This document shows positions 9,448 to 18,070 of a stretch of 64,000 nucleotides of DNA, piece after piece. Each line of letters starts with the position of its first letter. Positions within the stretch are counted from its first letter, which is position 1. Under the pieces are notes generated by a model. That model worked only from the letters and a program-made list of their open reading frames with translations, ran no database searches and was not told the origin of the DNA. A program made the translations under genes and the position numbers. This DNA comes from Zhongshania antarctica (lineage in GTDB: Bacteria; Pseudomonadota; Gammaproteobacteria; Pseudomonadales; Spongiibacteraceae), in the NCBI RefSeq assembly GCF_014202945.1, contig NZ_JACHHW010000005.1, positions 62,001-126,000 on the forward strand, read 5' to 3'.

Positions 9448-10812
9448 ATGCCTGATATGTTTCGCCACACCTTTTCTGCGCTGCTAATACTCATGCTCGC
9501 CGCACCAGCAGCCGTATTAGCCAGCGAGGACAACAACACCGAGCAAGCGGAGCAACTCGCAGAAGCCAACAGCCAAGGGCAGCTGCCCCTTCAGGCATTG
9601 CGCAATTTTGCCGATGTGTTTAACCAGATTCGGCTGAGCTATGTTGAAGAAATCGACGACAAAACCCTACTCGAAAATGCCATTCGCGGCATGCTCAGCG
9701 GCCTCGACCCCCACTCAGACTACCTCGACGCCAGCTCTTTTGAAGATCTTCAAAATCATACTACCGGTGAATTTGGTGGGCTGGGAATTGAAGTCGGCAT
9801 GGAAAACGGTTTCATCAAAGTTGTTACCCCCATCGACGATACTCCCGCTGAACGCGCGGGCATTCAGCCCGGCGACTTAATTATTCAAATCGACAACAAG
9901 CCCATTAAAGGCATGAACCTGCAAGAAGCGGTGACCCTGATGCGCGGCCCAGCAGGCAGCAAAATCGTGCTCACCATTTTGCGCAACGGTGTAAACGCGC
10001 CCTTTGACGTCAAACTCAAGCGTGACGTTATTACCGTGGCCAGTGTGCGCGGCGAAATGCTCCAGCCCGGCTATGGCTATATTCGCATCTCCCAATTTCA
10101 GAGCCGCACCGGCCAGGATCTAAAAAAGCAGCTGGCTACCCTCAAAGCGGGTCGCGAGCCACTGAAGGGCTTAATCTTGGATTTACGCAACAACCCCGGC
10201 GGCTTGCTACAAGCCTCGGTGCAGGTTGTCGACGAATTTATCAATGATGGCTTAATTGTCTATACCGAGGGCCGCCTGCCCAATGCCTATAGCCGCTTTA
10301 TGGCAAGCGCTAAAAATCCCGCTGACGATACCCCTATGGTGGTGCTAATTAATGGCGGCTCAGCGTCGGCCTCCGAAATTGTCGCTGGCGCTCTGCAAGA
10401 TCACCGCCGCGCCATTATTGTCGGCACCCAAAGTTTCGGTAAGGGTTCAGTGCAAACCGTGTTGCCGCTCTCTGAAGACAGCGCTATTAAACTCACCACC
10501 GCCCGTTACTACACCCCTAGCGGAAGCTCTATTCAGGCGCAGGGAATTATTCCCGACATCGTGGTAGAGAAAGCGCGAATCGAAGCAGTGAATGCAGGCA
10601 TTCAAGTAACCGAAGCCGACCTAGCGGGCCACCTTGGCCGTGGTGATGGCGCTGAGAGCGACGGTAAGAGCCGCAAAAAGGAAAAAAATGACGGCAATGA
10701 ATTGGCCGCCAATGACAATCAGCTTTATGAAGCGCTGAATTTATTGAAAGGTTTATACATTATGTCGAGTGCCAAGAAGGCATTAGCGGAAGCGGAAGGC
10801 GTGACCCAGTAA
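9448..10812 (+). CDS. ctpA: Carboxy-terminal processing peptidase (S41, CtpA type)
   Basis: Periplasmic serine protease that trims or degrades cell-envelope proteins, often peptidoglycan hydrolases. 454 residues: signal peptide (about 1-25, ending AVLA), an N-terminal helical part, a PDZ domain (about 100-185, GIEVGMENGFIKVVTPIDDTPAERAGIQPGD), and the S41 core. The nucleophile Ser is in VVLINGGSASASEIVAGAL and the general base Lys in TQSFGKGSVQTVLPL. A charged, probably disordered tail (about 395-430) follows. It stands behind gpmI-envC, a common order linking it to wall remodelling. A second ATG three codons in is possible; GGGA upstream favours the first. Confidence 0.95.
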   Translation: MPDMFRHTFSALLILMLAAPAAVLASEDNNTEQAEQLAEANSQGQLPLQALRNFADVFNQIRLSYVEEIDDKTLLENAIRGMLSGLDPHSDYLDASSFEDLQNHTTGEFGGLGIEVGMENGFIKVVTPIDDTPAERAGIQPGDLIIQIDNKPIKGMNLQEAVTLMRGPAGSKIVLTILRNGVNAPFDVKLKRDVITVASVRGEMLQPGYGYIRISQFQSRTGQDLKKQLATLKAGREPLKGLILDLRNNPGGLLQASVQVVDEFINDGLIVYTEGRLPNAYSRFMASAKNPADDTPMVVLINGGSASASEIVAGALQDHRRAIIVGTQSFGKGSVQTVLPLSEDSAIKLTTARYYTPSGSSIQAQGIIPDIVVEKARIEAVNAGIQVTEADLAGHLGRGDGAESDGKSRKKEKNDGNELAANDNQLYEALNLLKGLYIMSSAKKALAEAEGVTQ

Positions 10813-10830
10813 GCGGCAGATATTTGCGAC

Positions 10831-10859
10831 AAAAAACGGGCCAAACGGCCCGTTTTTTA
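10831..10859. terminator. Bidirectional terminator between ctpA and hisF
   Basis: AAAAAACGGGCC and GGCCCGTTTTTT arms enclose an AAAC loop. A-tract and T-tract flanks let it work on both strands; it separates the convergent ctpA and hisF genes and slightly overlaps the hisF stop. Confidence 0.92.
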
Positions 10860-11633
10860 TAAGCGAACTTCTATTCCCCGCGCCGCCATATAAGCTTTGG
10901 CTTCCGGCACGGTGTACTCACCAAAGTGAAAAATACTGGCGGCCAATACGGCGTCGGCGCGGCCTTCGATAATCCCCTCAACCATGTGATCGAGATTACC
11001 CACCCCGCCAGAGGCAATCACCGGCACCGGCACGGCATCAGATATTGCCCGCGTCAAAGCCAAGTCGTATCCCGCTTTTGTGCCATCGCCATCCATGCTG
11101 GTTAACAGCACCTCACCGGCGCCGTTATTGACCATTTTTATCGCCCACTCCACCGCATTTATGCCGGTGGGCTTACGACCACCGTGGGTAAAGATCTCCC
11201 AGCGCGGGCGACCATCGGCTTCGTCGGCAACGCGTTTGGCGTCGATCGCAATAACAATGCACTGCGAACCGAAACGGTCAGCCGCCTCTTTAACAAAATC
11301 CGGGCGGTGAATGGCTGCCGAGTTAATGCCAACTTTGTCGGCACCGGCATTAAGCATGGCGCGAATATCTTTTATTTCGCGAATGCCACCGCCAACTGTC
11401 AGCGGTATAAATACCTCTGTCGCTATTTGCTCCACGATATGCGCGGTGGTTTCCCGGCCTTCATGGGTGGCGGTAATGTCGAGAAAAGTGATCTCGTCAG
11501 CGCCCTGCTCGTTGTAGCGCTTGGCCACCTCAACAGGGTCGCCAGCGTCGCGAATACCGACAAAGTTGACGCCTTTCACTACGCGACCTTTGTCGACATC
11601 GAGACAGGGAATAATACGTTTAGCCAAAGCCAT
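10857..11633 (-). CDS. hisF: Imidazole glycerol phosphate synthase, cyclase subunit HisF
   Basis: With HisH, makes imidazole glycerol phosphate and AICAR in histidine synthesis. The start at [21 protein letters not shown] gives 258 residues, the usual size; the in-frame region upstream lies inside hisA and is not part of it. Catalytic Asp residues are in PCLDVDKG and in [12 protein letters not shown]; phosphate-binding loops are VGGGIR and ASGGVG. It is the last gene of hisB-hisH-hisA-hisF, 19 bases after hisA. Confidence 0.98.
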   Translation of the reverse strand: MALAKRIIPCLDVDKGRVVKGVNFVGIRDAGDPVEVAKRYNEQGADEITFLDITATHEGRETTAHIVEQIATEVFIPLTVGGGIREIKDIRAMLNAGADKVGINSAAIHRPDFVKEAADRFGSQCIVIAIDAKRVADEADGRPRWEIFTHGGRKPTGINAVEWAIKMVNNGAGEVLLTSMDGDGTKAGYDLALTRAISDAVPVPVIASGGVGNLDHMVEGIIEGRADAVLAASIFHFGEYTVPEAKAYMAARGIEVRL

Positions 11634-11652
11634 GATGCTGTCCTGTTCGGGT

Positions 11653-12390
11653 CTATTTAGCCTTGCCGTCGCAATAGCTTTGGGCTTCGCGCAAGTCGAG
11701 TTGGCCTTCGTAAATCGCGCGGCCAGTGATCGCGCCGAGAATACCGGCATCCGCCACCGCTTGCAGCGCGCGGATATCATCCATATTCGTCACGCCGCCA
11801 GAGGCGATCACTGGTAAACCTGAGGCCTTGGCCATCGCAACAGTCGCGTCAATGTTCACGCCCTGCATCATGCCGTCGCGGGCGATGTCGGTATAAACAA
11901 TAGAGTCGACGCCATCTTGCTCAAAGCGCTTTGCCAGTTCAGTGGCAAGCAAGGTCGAAACTTCTGCCCAACCATCAGTGGCGACCAAGCCGTCTTTGGC
12001 ATCTAGGCCGACAATCACTGAACCAGGAAACGCCTTACACGCCTCTGCAACAAACTTAGGCTCTTTAACGGCCTTGGTGCCGATAATCACGTAATTCACA
12101 CCGGCATCCAAATACTGCTCGATGGTATGCAAAGAGCGAATACCACCGCCAATTTGAATCGGCAAATTCGGGTAGGCCTTAGCAATGGCGCTAACCGCCT
12201 CGCCATTCATGGGCTTGCCTTCAAAGGCGCCATTAAGATCGACCAAATGCAGACGACGGCAGCCTTCTTTCACCCAGCGCGCAGCCATTTCAACGGGATC
12301 GCTACCGTAAACAGTTGCATCATCCATTTCGCCCTGACGCAGGCGCACGCAATGGCCGTCTTTTAAATCAATCGCGGGAATAATCAGCAT
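11653..12390 (-). CDS. hisA: Phosphoribosylformimino-5-aminoimidazole carboxamide ribotide isomerase HisA
   Basis: (beta/alpha)8 isomerase acting just before HisF/HisH in histidine synthesis. The 245 residues are typical. The N-terminal [20 protein letters not shown] carries the catalytic Asp (AIDLKDG); the second catalytic Asp is in [12 protein letters not shown]. Phosphate loops are IGGGIR and ASGGVT. It lies 15 bases downstream of hisH and 19 upstream of hisF on the same strand. Confidence 0.98.
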   Translation of the reverse strand: MLIIPAIDLKDGHCVRLRQGEMDDATVYGSDPVEMAARWVKEGCRRLHLVDLNGAFEGKPMNGEAVSAIAKAYPNLPIQIGGGIRSLHTIEQYLDAGVNYVIIGTKAVKEPKFVAEACKAFPGSVIVGLDAKDGLVATDGWAEVSTLLATELAKRFEQDGVDSIVYTDIARDGMMQGVNIDATVAMAKASGLPVIASGGVTNMDDIRALQAVADAGILGAITGRAIYEGQLDLREAQSYCDGKAK

Positions 12391-12405
12391 AGTGAAACCT
12401 TAATA

Positions 12406-13071
12406 TTAGTCAGTCACTGGGAAGAAGGCCGCAGGGCGATCCCAGTTCAAAAAATTGCTCAGTAAACGTAGGCCCATATCACCGCTTTTTTCAGGGTGAA
12501 ACTGCACGGCAAATACATTTTCGCAGGCCAGTGCCGCGTGTACTTGCACGCCATAATCACAGCTACCCGCCACAAATTCTGGCGCATCGACGTAATAGCT
12601 ATGCACAAAATAAAAGCGGCTGGCGTCGGGAATACCCGCCCACAACGGGTGTTCAATGGCCTGAACGACATTATTCCAGCCCATGTGCGGGACTTTAAGG
12701 CGGCCGCCGGTGCTGTCGCGCAGATCGCTACCAAAGAACTTAACCGCGCCCGGCAATACATCTAGGCATTCAACGCCACCATTCTCTTCGCTGTTTTCAA
12801 GTAAAGCCTGCATGCCCAAGCAAATACCCAGCAATGGCTTTTGCGCCGCCACTTCCTGAATCACTTCGTCTAAGCCACGGGATTTCAGCTCTGCCATGCA
12901 ATCGCGAATCGCGCCGACCCCGGGGAAAATCACCCGATCAGCGCTTAAAATTGTTTCGGGGCAATCGGTGACCATGACCTTAACGCCATCGCCAACCTTC
13001 TCGAGGGCACTGGCCACCGAGTGCAAATTACCCATGCCGTAATCGATTACGGCAACGGAAGACTTACTCAT
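12406..13071 (-). CDS. hisH: Imidazole glycerol phosphate synthase, glutaminase subunit HisH
   Basis: Class I glutamine amidotransferase that supplies ammonia through a tunnel to HisF. 221 residues, slightly longer than many HisH. N-terminal [18 protein letters not shown] is diagnostic. The nucleophile Cys is in [13 protein letters not shown] and the catalytic His in [14 protein letters not shown]. It lies 11 bases downstream of hisB. Confidence 0.98.
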   Translation of the reverse strand: MSKSSVAVIDYGMGNLHSVASALEKVGDGVKVMVTDCPETILSADRVIFPGVGAIRDCMAELKSRGLDEVIQEVAAQKPLLGICLGMQALLENSEENGGVECLDVLPGAVKFFGSDLRDSTGGRLKVPHMGWNNVVQAIEHPLWAGIPDASRFYFVHSYYVDAPEFVAGSCDYGVQVHAALACENVFAVQFHPEKSGDMGLRLLSNFLNWDRPAAFFPVTD

Positions 13072-13082
13072 ATCGAAAAATC

Positions 13083-13676
13083 CTAAAGACTACCTTTGGT
13101 AGAAGGCGTAATACCCGCCATCCGCTCGTCGGCCTGCAAGGCCATGCGCAAGGCGCGGCCAAAGGCTTTAAACACGGTTTCGGCCTGATGGTGAGTGTTT
13201 TTACCGCGCAGGTTATCGATATGCAGCGTTACTTTGGCGTGATTCACAAAGCCGTGGAAAAACTCAGAGAACAGATCCACGTCAAAGCCACCCACACTGC
13301 CACGGGTGTAAGGCACATGGTATTCAAGTCCCGCGCGACCAGAGAAGTCGATCACTACTCGCGACAAAGCCTCGTCCAGCGGCACATAGGCGTGACCGTA
13401 GCGGTTAATGCCTTTTTTGTCGCCAACTGCCTCGGCAAAAGCCTGGCCCATGGTGATGCCAATGTCTTCAACGGTGTGATGAGCGTCAATATGTAAATCA
13501 CCAACCGCGTGAACGTCTAGATCAATTAGACCGTGACGGGCGATTTGGTCCATCATATGATCAAGAAACGGCACACCCGTTTCAAAATGGGATTTACCAG
13601 TACCATCTAGATTGACGGTCACAGTAATCTGCGTCTCTAGGGTATTACGGCTGATCGTAGCTTTGCGCTCGTTCAT
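13083..13676 (-). CDS. hisB: Imidazoleglycerol-phosphate dehydratase HisB
   Basis: Mn-dependent dehydratase of histidine synthesis. At 197 residues it is the monofunctional form, without the HisN-type phosphatase domain of the enteric HisB. Metal-binding motifs are [27 protein letters not shown] and the second HHxxE-type stretch [18 protein letters not shown]. First gene of the hisBHAF operon; its promoter should lie in the 81 bases shared with the divergent panM-like gene. Confidence 0.98.
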   Translation of the reverse strand: MNERKATISRNTLETQITVTVNLDGTGKSHFETGVPFLDHMMDQIARHGLIDLDVHAVGDLHIDAHHTVEDIGITMGQAFAEAVGDKKGINRYGHAYVPLDEALSRVVIDFSGRAGLEYHVPYTRGSVGGFDVDLFSEFFHGFVNHAKVTLHIDNLRGKNTHHQAETVFKAFGRALRMALQADERMAGITPSTKGSL

Positions 13677-13757
13677 CGACGCCTCATCGGTTATTTGCTT
13701 ACAATGAGGTATTATAAAAAATCCCGAACCGTATTACACCAAGCAGAAGCGTCATAA

Positions 13758-14156
13758 ATGCCCGTATACGCAGAAATCATCACTAAACCAGACCCGCAAG
13801 ACAGCAATGATCTGGAAATCCTCTACCCCGGCACCAGCACCAAGCTGGTGGCGCAGGCGGCAGCAGGCAAAATAATCCTCTTTGGCGGCCGCTTTAATGG
13901 TCGCCTATTGTCGGCCTGCACTCTTACGCCGATATATGACGGAGATTATCAATTAGCCCAACTCTCGGTGCGCGAAGTTACCCGCCGACGAGGGGTCGCA
14001 CGGCAATTAATCATTCAGGCCATGAAACAACTGCCCGATGACCTGCAGTCAATTTCCGCTGATTTACAGCACGCGCCGGAACTCATCAATCTGTTTTCAG
14101 AGCTGGGTTTCACCGCCACCCACAACTTTTGGCAGTGGCAACGCCCAACAGCATGA
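13758..14156 (+). CDS. panM: PanM/PanZ-like acetyltransferase-fold protein (PanD maturation factor family)
   Basis: 132-residue GNAT-fold protein. It resembles enteric PanM (PanZ), which binds acetyl-CoA and promotes self-cleavage of aspartate decarboxylase PanD in pantothenate synthesis. The shared features are the DLEILYPG start, [14 protein letters not shown], and above all the CoA-binding loop [13 protein letters not shown], where REVTRRRGV is identical to the E. coli protein as I recall it. PanD is not in this window, so the role is inferred; a different GNAT function is possible. The stop overlaps the mutY start (ATGA), so the two are probably co-translated. Confidence 0.75.
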   Translation: MPVYAEIITKPDPQDSNDLEILYPGTSTKLVAQAAAGKIILFGGRFNGRLLSACTLTPIYDGDYQLAQLSVREVTRRRGVARQLIIQAMKQLPDDLQSISADLQHAPELINLFSELGFTATHNFWQWQRPTA

Positions 14157-15226
14157 GCAAACAGCTGTTTAGCGAGCAATTGCTGCAATGGTTTGATATT
14201 GCCGGCCGCAAAGACCTGCCCTGGCAACAAGACATCAGCCCCTATCGGGTCTGGGTCTCAGAAATCATGCTGCAACAAACCCAGGTCAGCACCGTAATTC
14301 CTTATTACCTGAGGTTTATGGCGCGCTTCCCCGACATTGTCAGCCTTGCGCTCGCGCCTAATGATGAGGTCCTCGCGCTGTGGACGGGACTGGGTTACTA
14401 CGCCCGCGCACGCAACCTGCACAAAGCCGCCAAAGTGATTTGTGAAGACTTTGGCGGGGTCTTTCCCAGCGACCCAGAGACCATCCAAACATTACCCGGT
14501 ATTGGCCGCTCAACCGCCGCCGCAATCTACTCTATCGCCATTGGCGGCCGCGCGCCGATCCTCGATGGCAATGTAAAACGGGTACTCAGTCGCTATGCCG
14601 CCATCGATGGCTGGCCGGGAGTCAAAGATGTAGAAAGCCAATTGTGGCTACTCGCCGAAGACCTCACCCCCCAAAATCGCGTTGCCGATTATACCCAAGC
14701 GATCATGGATCTCGGCGCCACGCTCTGCACCCGCAGCAAGCCCAAATGCCCTGAGTGCCCAGTGCAATCTGGCTGCGCAGCCTACGCCGCAAGCACCCAG
14801 ACCAATTACCCCGGCAAAAAACCAAAGAAAGTAACACCAGTCCGCGAGGTTCACCTGCTCATTATCGAAAACCCTGCAGGCGAAATTCTACTAGAACAAC
14901 GCCCCAGCAGCGGCATTTGGGGGGGGCTGTGGAGCCTGCCCGAAGCTATCGACTTTGACGCTGCCGCCCATTACCTCGACAACACCCTCAATGCCAAAGG
15001 CCAAACCCAGGCCTGGCCAATTATGCGCCACACCTTTAGCCATTTTCATCTTGATATCACCCCGCTGCACGTCAAACTCAAGGCCGATATCAGCACGACC
15101 ATGGAACCCCGCGAGATGCTCTGGTATAAGGGGCACAGCAATCAGCAAGTCGGCTTGGCGGCACCCGTCAAAAAACTGCTCGACGCCGTATTCAGCCAAG
15201 ATTTACTAAGGAAACACAGCGCATGA
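14153..15226 (+). CDS. mutY: A/G-specific adenine DNA glycosylase MutY
   Basis: Removes adenine mispaired with 8-oxoguanine. The start at [15 protein letters not shown] overlaps the previous stop by four bases and gives 357 residues (family about 350). The helix-hairpin-helix region contains [19 protein letters not shown] and the catalytic Asp region [15 protein letters not shown]. The 4Fe-4S cluster cysteines follow the C-X6-C-X2-C-X5-C pattern in [17 protein letters not shown]. The C-terminal NUDIX-like 8-oxoG recognition domain (about 225-350) is present. It overlaps yggX, the classic mutY-yggX pair. Confidence 0.97.
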   Translation: MSKQLFSEQLLQWFDIAGRKDLPWQQDISPYRVWVSEIMLQQTQVSTVIPYYLRFMARFPDIVSLALAPNDEVLALWTGLGYYARARNLHKAAKVICEDFGGVFPSDPETIQTLPGIGRSTAAAIYSIAIGGRAPILDGNVKRVLSRYAAIDGWPGVKDVESQLWLLAEDLTPQNRVADYTQAIMDLGATLCTRSKPKCPECPVQSGCAAYAASTQTNYPGKKPKKVTPVREVHLLIIENPAGEILLEQRPSSGIWGGLWSLPEAIDFDAAAHYLDNTLNAKGQTQAWPIMRHTFSHFHLDITPLHVKLKADISTTMEPREMLWYKGHSNQQVGLAAPVKKLLDAVFSQDLLRKHSA

Positions 15227-15495
15227 CCCGCACCGTATTCTGCAAAAAATATCAGCAAGACCTCGAAGGCCTCGACAAAGCGCCTTACCCCGGCCCAAAA
15301 GGCCAAGACATCTTCGAGAACGTCTCTAAAAAAGCCTGGGAAGAATGGCATGCCCACCAAACCATGCTCATTAACGAAAAGCACCTGAGCATGATGGACC
15401 CAGCCTCGCGTAAATTCCTTCAGGCCGAGATGGAAAAGTTCTTCTCCGGTGAAGAATACGAGAAAGCGGAAGGCTACGTACCCCCCAGCGAATAA
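15223..15495 (+). CDS. yggX: Probable Fe(2+)-trafficking protein YggX
   Basis: 90-residue cytoplasmic protein that protects iron-sulfur enzymes from oxidation in enterics. The sequence starts [24 protein letters not shown], with the conserved redox Cys at position 7, and ends [13 protein letters not shown], both typical. It overlaps mutY by four bases (ATGA). The pairing fits, since MutY carries an oxidation-sensitive cluster. Confidence 0.97.
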   Translation: MTRTVFCKKYQQDLEGLDKAPYPGPKGQDIFENVSKKAWEEWHAHQTMLINEKHLSMMDPASRKFLQAEMEKFFSGEEYEKAEGYVPPSE

Positions 15496-15512
15496 GTCAT
15501 TGTTTTTGGGGC

Positions 15513-15541
15513 TTGACTCGCAGATTAGGAACGGGTTTAAT
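15513..15541 (+). promoter_or_regulatory. Sigma-70 promoter for tRNA-Phe
   Basis: TTGACT (15513-15518), 17-base spacer, TTTAAT (15536-15541), then a GC-rich ACGCGCC discriminator typical of stringently controlled stable-RNA promoters. The tRNA begins 37 bases after the -10. Confidence 0.65.
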
Positions 15542-15578
15542 ACGCGCCTTCTGAGAAGCAGCCAAAGCTCTCAAATAT

Positions 15579-15654
15579 GCCCAGATAGCTCAGTCGGTAG
15601 AGCAGAGGATTGAAAATCCTCGTGTCGGCGGTTCGATTCCGTCTCTGGGCACCA
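15579..15654 (+). tRNA. tRNA-Phe (anticodon GAA)
   Basis: 76 bases with CCA encoded. The acceptor arms GCCCAGA and TCTGGGC pair, the D-arm is GCTCAGTCGGTAGAGC, the anticodon stem is GAGGA/TCCTC around TTGAAAA (anticodon 15612-15614), and the T-arm contains GGTTCGATTCC. It closely matches the E. coli tRNA-Phe. Confidence 0.98.
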
Positions 15655-15803
15655 CTATTTTCCTGTTCAAAATCAACAATTTACTACCAATCGCAATCGG
15701 CTATACCCAATTAACGGGGGATGGCACTCATCAAACCCTGTTTATAAGCCCATCCCACCCAGCAATCAAAACATCGAACGAGATATTTAAGTATCCGTTT
15801 GAG

Positions 15804-17393
15804 TCACAAACAACCCGCACGAATATTGTCACAACGCTGGGTATTGCCTGAGCGGTCAGAGTAATCTCGTGCCGACAAATAGCGGAAACTCATTTTAATT
15901 GCCCCCTGAGGGCCCGCATCATCGATCAAGCGCTGATCTGCATCCTCATAACCTAGCTCGTCAGGCAATTTCAGCCAACGGTCAAACCACGCAACGCTGT
16001 AGTGCACAATTGCGGGTGCACCCCAACCATCCTCACAACCCCCGCTCGCCGGCTCAGGACACCAACTAGTTGATGGAAAGGTGGGGATGAGTGAGTAATC
16101 AAAATGCGTCGTGCCTTGAAACGTTAATGAATAAAACGGAATACCCTCTTGCTGCCACAACAACATGGCGAGGTTATGGCTCTCTGGATCAGGCGGGGAA
16201 GTGTAAAGCAGCGGTGCAAAACCATAGTCTGCACTGAAACTTAACGCAGGCACACGCGGACCGAACGCAGGCAAATCGCCGCCGGTCAAAGCCGACGACA
16301 ACACGCCGTTCAACGGATCAGGGCCACCAATATTTGTCAGTGGCGCAAGCCCCTCTCCATCGGGTGTAACGAAACTATCCCAAGCGACCGCCACTTTCAC
16401 AGGGTTTTCAATGTCAAGCTGCCCCGGCCAAGACTCCGCATCACGAGCACCGTAACCCTGCACGACAGAGACCCCAATGGCACCGGCCGAATGCCCTGCG
16501 ATACCCAGGCGCTCTGAATCTTGATAATTCCAGAAGGGGTTAAAGTCGGTAACCGTCGTAGGATAGGTCCCTTTACAGGTGATGTTGTGAGGGTAGGGTG
16601 TACTAGGTGACGAACGAAAGAAGTCGATTGCATCAACTTGTCCTTCCCAGAACACGGCCAAGTTGGCATTACTACCCTGCTGACCATTTGGCGCTTGCTG
16701 ATCTGAACGCCCTTGACCACGAGGGTCAAACGTTAAAACCACGTAACCGGCCCGCACCAACGGCTGCACCACAAACCAGTACGCGGCCTGCGGAGCTTGC
16801 ACAGAGCCGTTAGTAATAACGATATTCGGTAGTTTGGCGTTTTCAGCAATATTCCTAGGCCGCCAGACTTGGCCACTTAAACGGGCACACTCGCGATCAT
16901 AAAAGACCACCGGTACCACCTCGGCTTCGTCGGCATAAAATGGCGCGCCGTTTGCTCCCGTCGCGGCGGGATAACGAAAAGGATCAGCTGCACACTGCAG
17001 CCCCCCAGTAGTGCACAGCGGCAGCAACGCGGTATTAGCTGATTGAGGGCTCAACCAACTCGGATCGGAAACGCTGCGCGCCACCCATTCTTGGGTATTG
17101 GACAATGACTGTTCAGTAAAACGCTGCAAAAATACCGGATCGGCCTGTTCAAGCAGCGCTTCTGACGTTTTTGCAAAATTAGCCAGCTCACATTGAGTCC
17201 ATTCCGCGCTCGGATACTCCGCAAGATCACAACTCCGGTCTAAATTCTGAGGTAGCGTAGCGACCGGAGCTGACGAGTCAGTACCTGTAGTCCGCTGCGG
17301 TGTCGATGAACCCGAGCGGCAAGCAACGAGGGCAAGGAGCGCTAACGCAAATATCACAGCAATTTTTAGTTTTGGCCTACTCACTACTCTCAC
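15804..17393 (-). CDS. Secreted alpha/beta-hydrolase lipoprotein (esterase-like)
   Basis: 529 residues with a lipoprotein signal (KIAVIFALALLALVAC; lipidated Cys at about 25). An alpha/beta-hydrolase fold follows: strand and oxyanion area GYVVLTFDPRGQGRSD and nucleophile elbow AGHSAGAIGVSV (Ser in GHSAG). A C-terminal HFDY is a plausible catalytic-His region. Several Cys pairs (CTTGGLQC, CPEPASGGC, CDNIRAGC) suggest disulfides in an exported enzyme. The substrate is not identifiable from sequence; esterase or lipase activity is an inference. The neighbouring ceramidase-like and phospholipase-like lipoproteins suggest a surface lipid-degrading set. Confidence 0.8.
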   Translation of the reverse strand: MRVVSRPKLKIAVIFALALLALVACRSGSSTPQRTTGTDSSAPVATLPQNLDRSCDLAEYPSAEWTQCELANFAKTSEALLEQADPVFLQRFTEQSLSNTQEWVARSVSDPSWLSPQSANTALLPLCTTGGLQCAADPFRYPAATGANGAPFYADEAEVVPVVFYDRECARLSGQVWRPRNIAENAKLPNIVITNGSVQAPQAAYWFVVQPLVRAGYVVLTFDPRGQGRSDQQAPNGQQGSNANLAVFWEGQVDAIDFFRSSPSTPYPHNITCKGTYPTTVTDFNPFWNYQDSERLGIAGHSAGAIGVSVVQGYGARDAESWPGQLDIENPVKVAVAWDSFVTPDGEGLAPLTNIGGPDPLNGVLSSALTGGDLPAFGPRVPALSFSADYGFAPLLYTSPPDPESHNLAMLLWQQEGIPFYSLTFQGTTHFDYSLIPTFPSTSWCPEPASGGCEDGWGAPAIVHYSVAWFDRWLKLPDELGYEDADQRLIDDAGPQGAIKMSFRYLSARDYSDRSGNTQRCDNIRAGCL

Positions 17394-17462
17394 ATGACTA
17401 TCTCAATTATTAAATTTTAAAAAGCCCTCAAGACTTCTCCAATTTCTTAAGTATCGCATACA

Positions 17463-17723
17463 TCAAATCAGCTCATACGCGGCAAAGTCTACTTTTCCTC
17501 TATCAACGGCGCCAGTAATACCTAAGCGCTCCCAATTTAGCGTGGCAACAACTTTCGTTGCCAGATTTGAGTTTTGAACGACAACTACCACGCCAAATTC
17601 TCTGCCGCTCCGAGATAATGCTAAACGGCGGGTAAGCCCCGTTACGCGCAATACAATTGGTTAAACTTGGGTTGTTATACCCAACATTTCTGCAACTTGT
17701 TCACGCTTCAAATAGTCAGGCAT
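17463..17723 (-). pseudogene. Relic of an excisionase-like HTH protein gene with an in-frame stop
   Basis: An ATG at 17723-17721 with a good upstream AGGAGT opens a frame reading PDYLKREQVAEMLGITTQV, a typical helix-turn-helix start of excisionase/MerR-like DNA-binding domains. A TAA at 17663-17661 stops it, but the same frame stays open for about 65 more codons to 17463 (LTRRLALSRSGREFGVVVV ... WERLGITGAVDRG). I read this as one small gene interrupted by a nonsense mutation, possibly a leftover of a mobile element. The family is not certain. The rest of the 17394-18070 gap shows no other gene, only short palindromes (e.g. CGAATGCAGTGCATTCG near 17903). Confidence 0.4.
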
Positions 17724-18070
17724 AGCGAATTACTCCTAGCAAGTAGTTAAGCTAAACTAACGGTGGGCGAAAGAGGAACGGGGATGTGACAATACACCCG
17801 ACAGCAGCGACGATGAACCCAAACTTAAAGAACGAAGAACGAACACTGCGCCCCGAATTAATACGAAGCCGCGACGTAGCCGCTAATGCGGCGCGTTAAT
17901 GCCCGAATGCAGTGCATTCGCGCACCGCAAATAACAACCGGCAGAGACTTCTACCAGCCCTGCCGGTATTATTGACAAAGCGTCGCCCTATAATCATTAC
18001 AATCGGCGACACATTATAAAAACCTGCCGTTCACAAACCTGCTAATTCAGGTAGAGAAAGAGACACCATC

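Noticed and set aside
17972-17994. Perfect TTGACA and TATAAT before the ceramidase gene
   Set aside because: They are only 11 bases apart, too close to be one promoter; TATAAT may still act with a poor -35.
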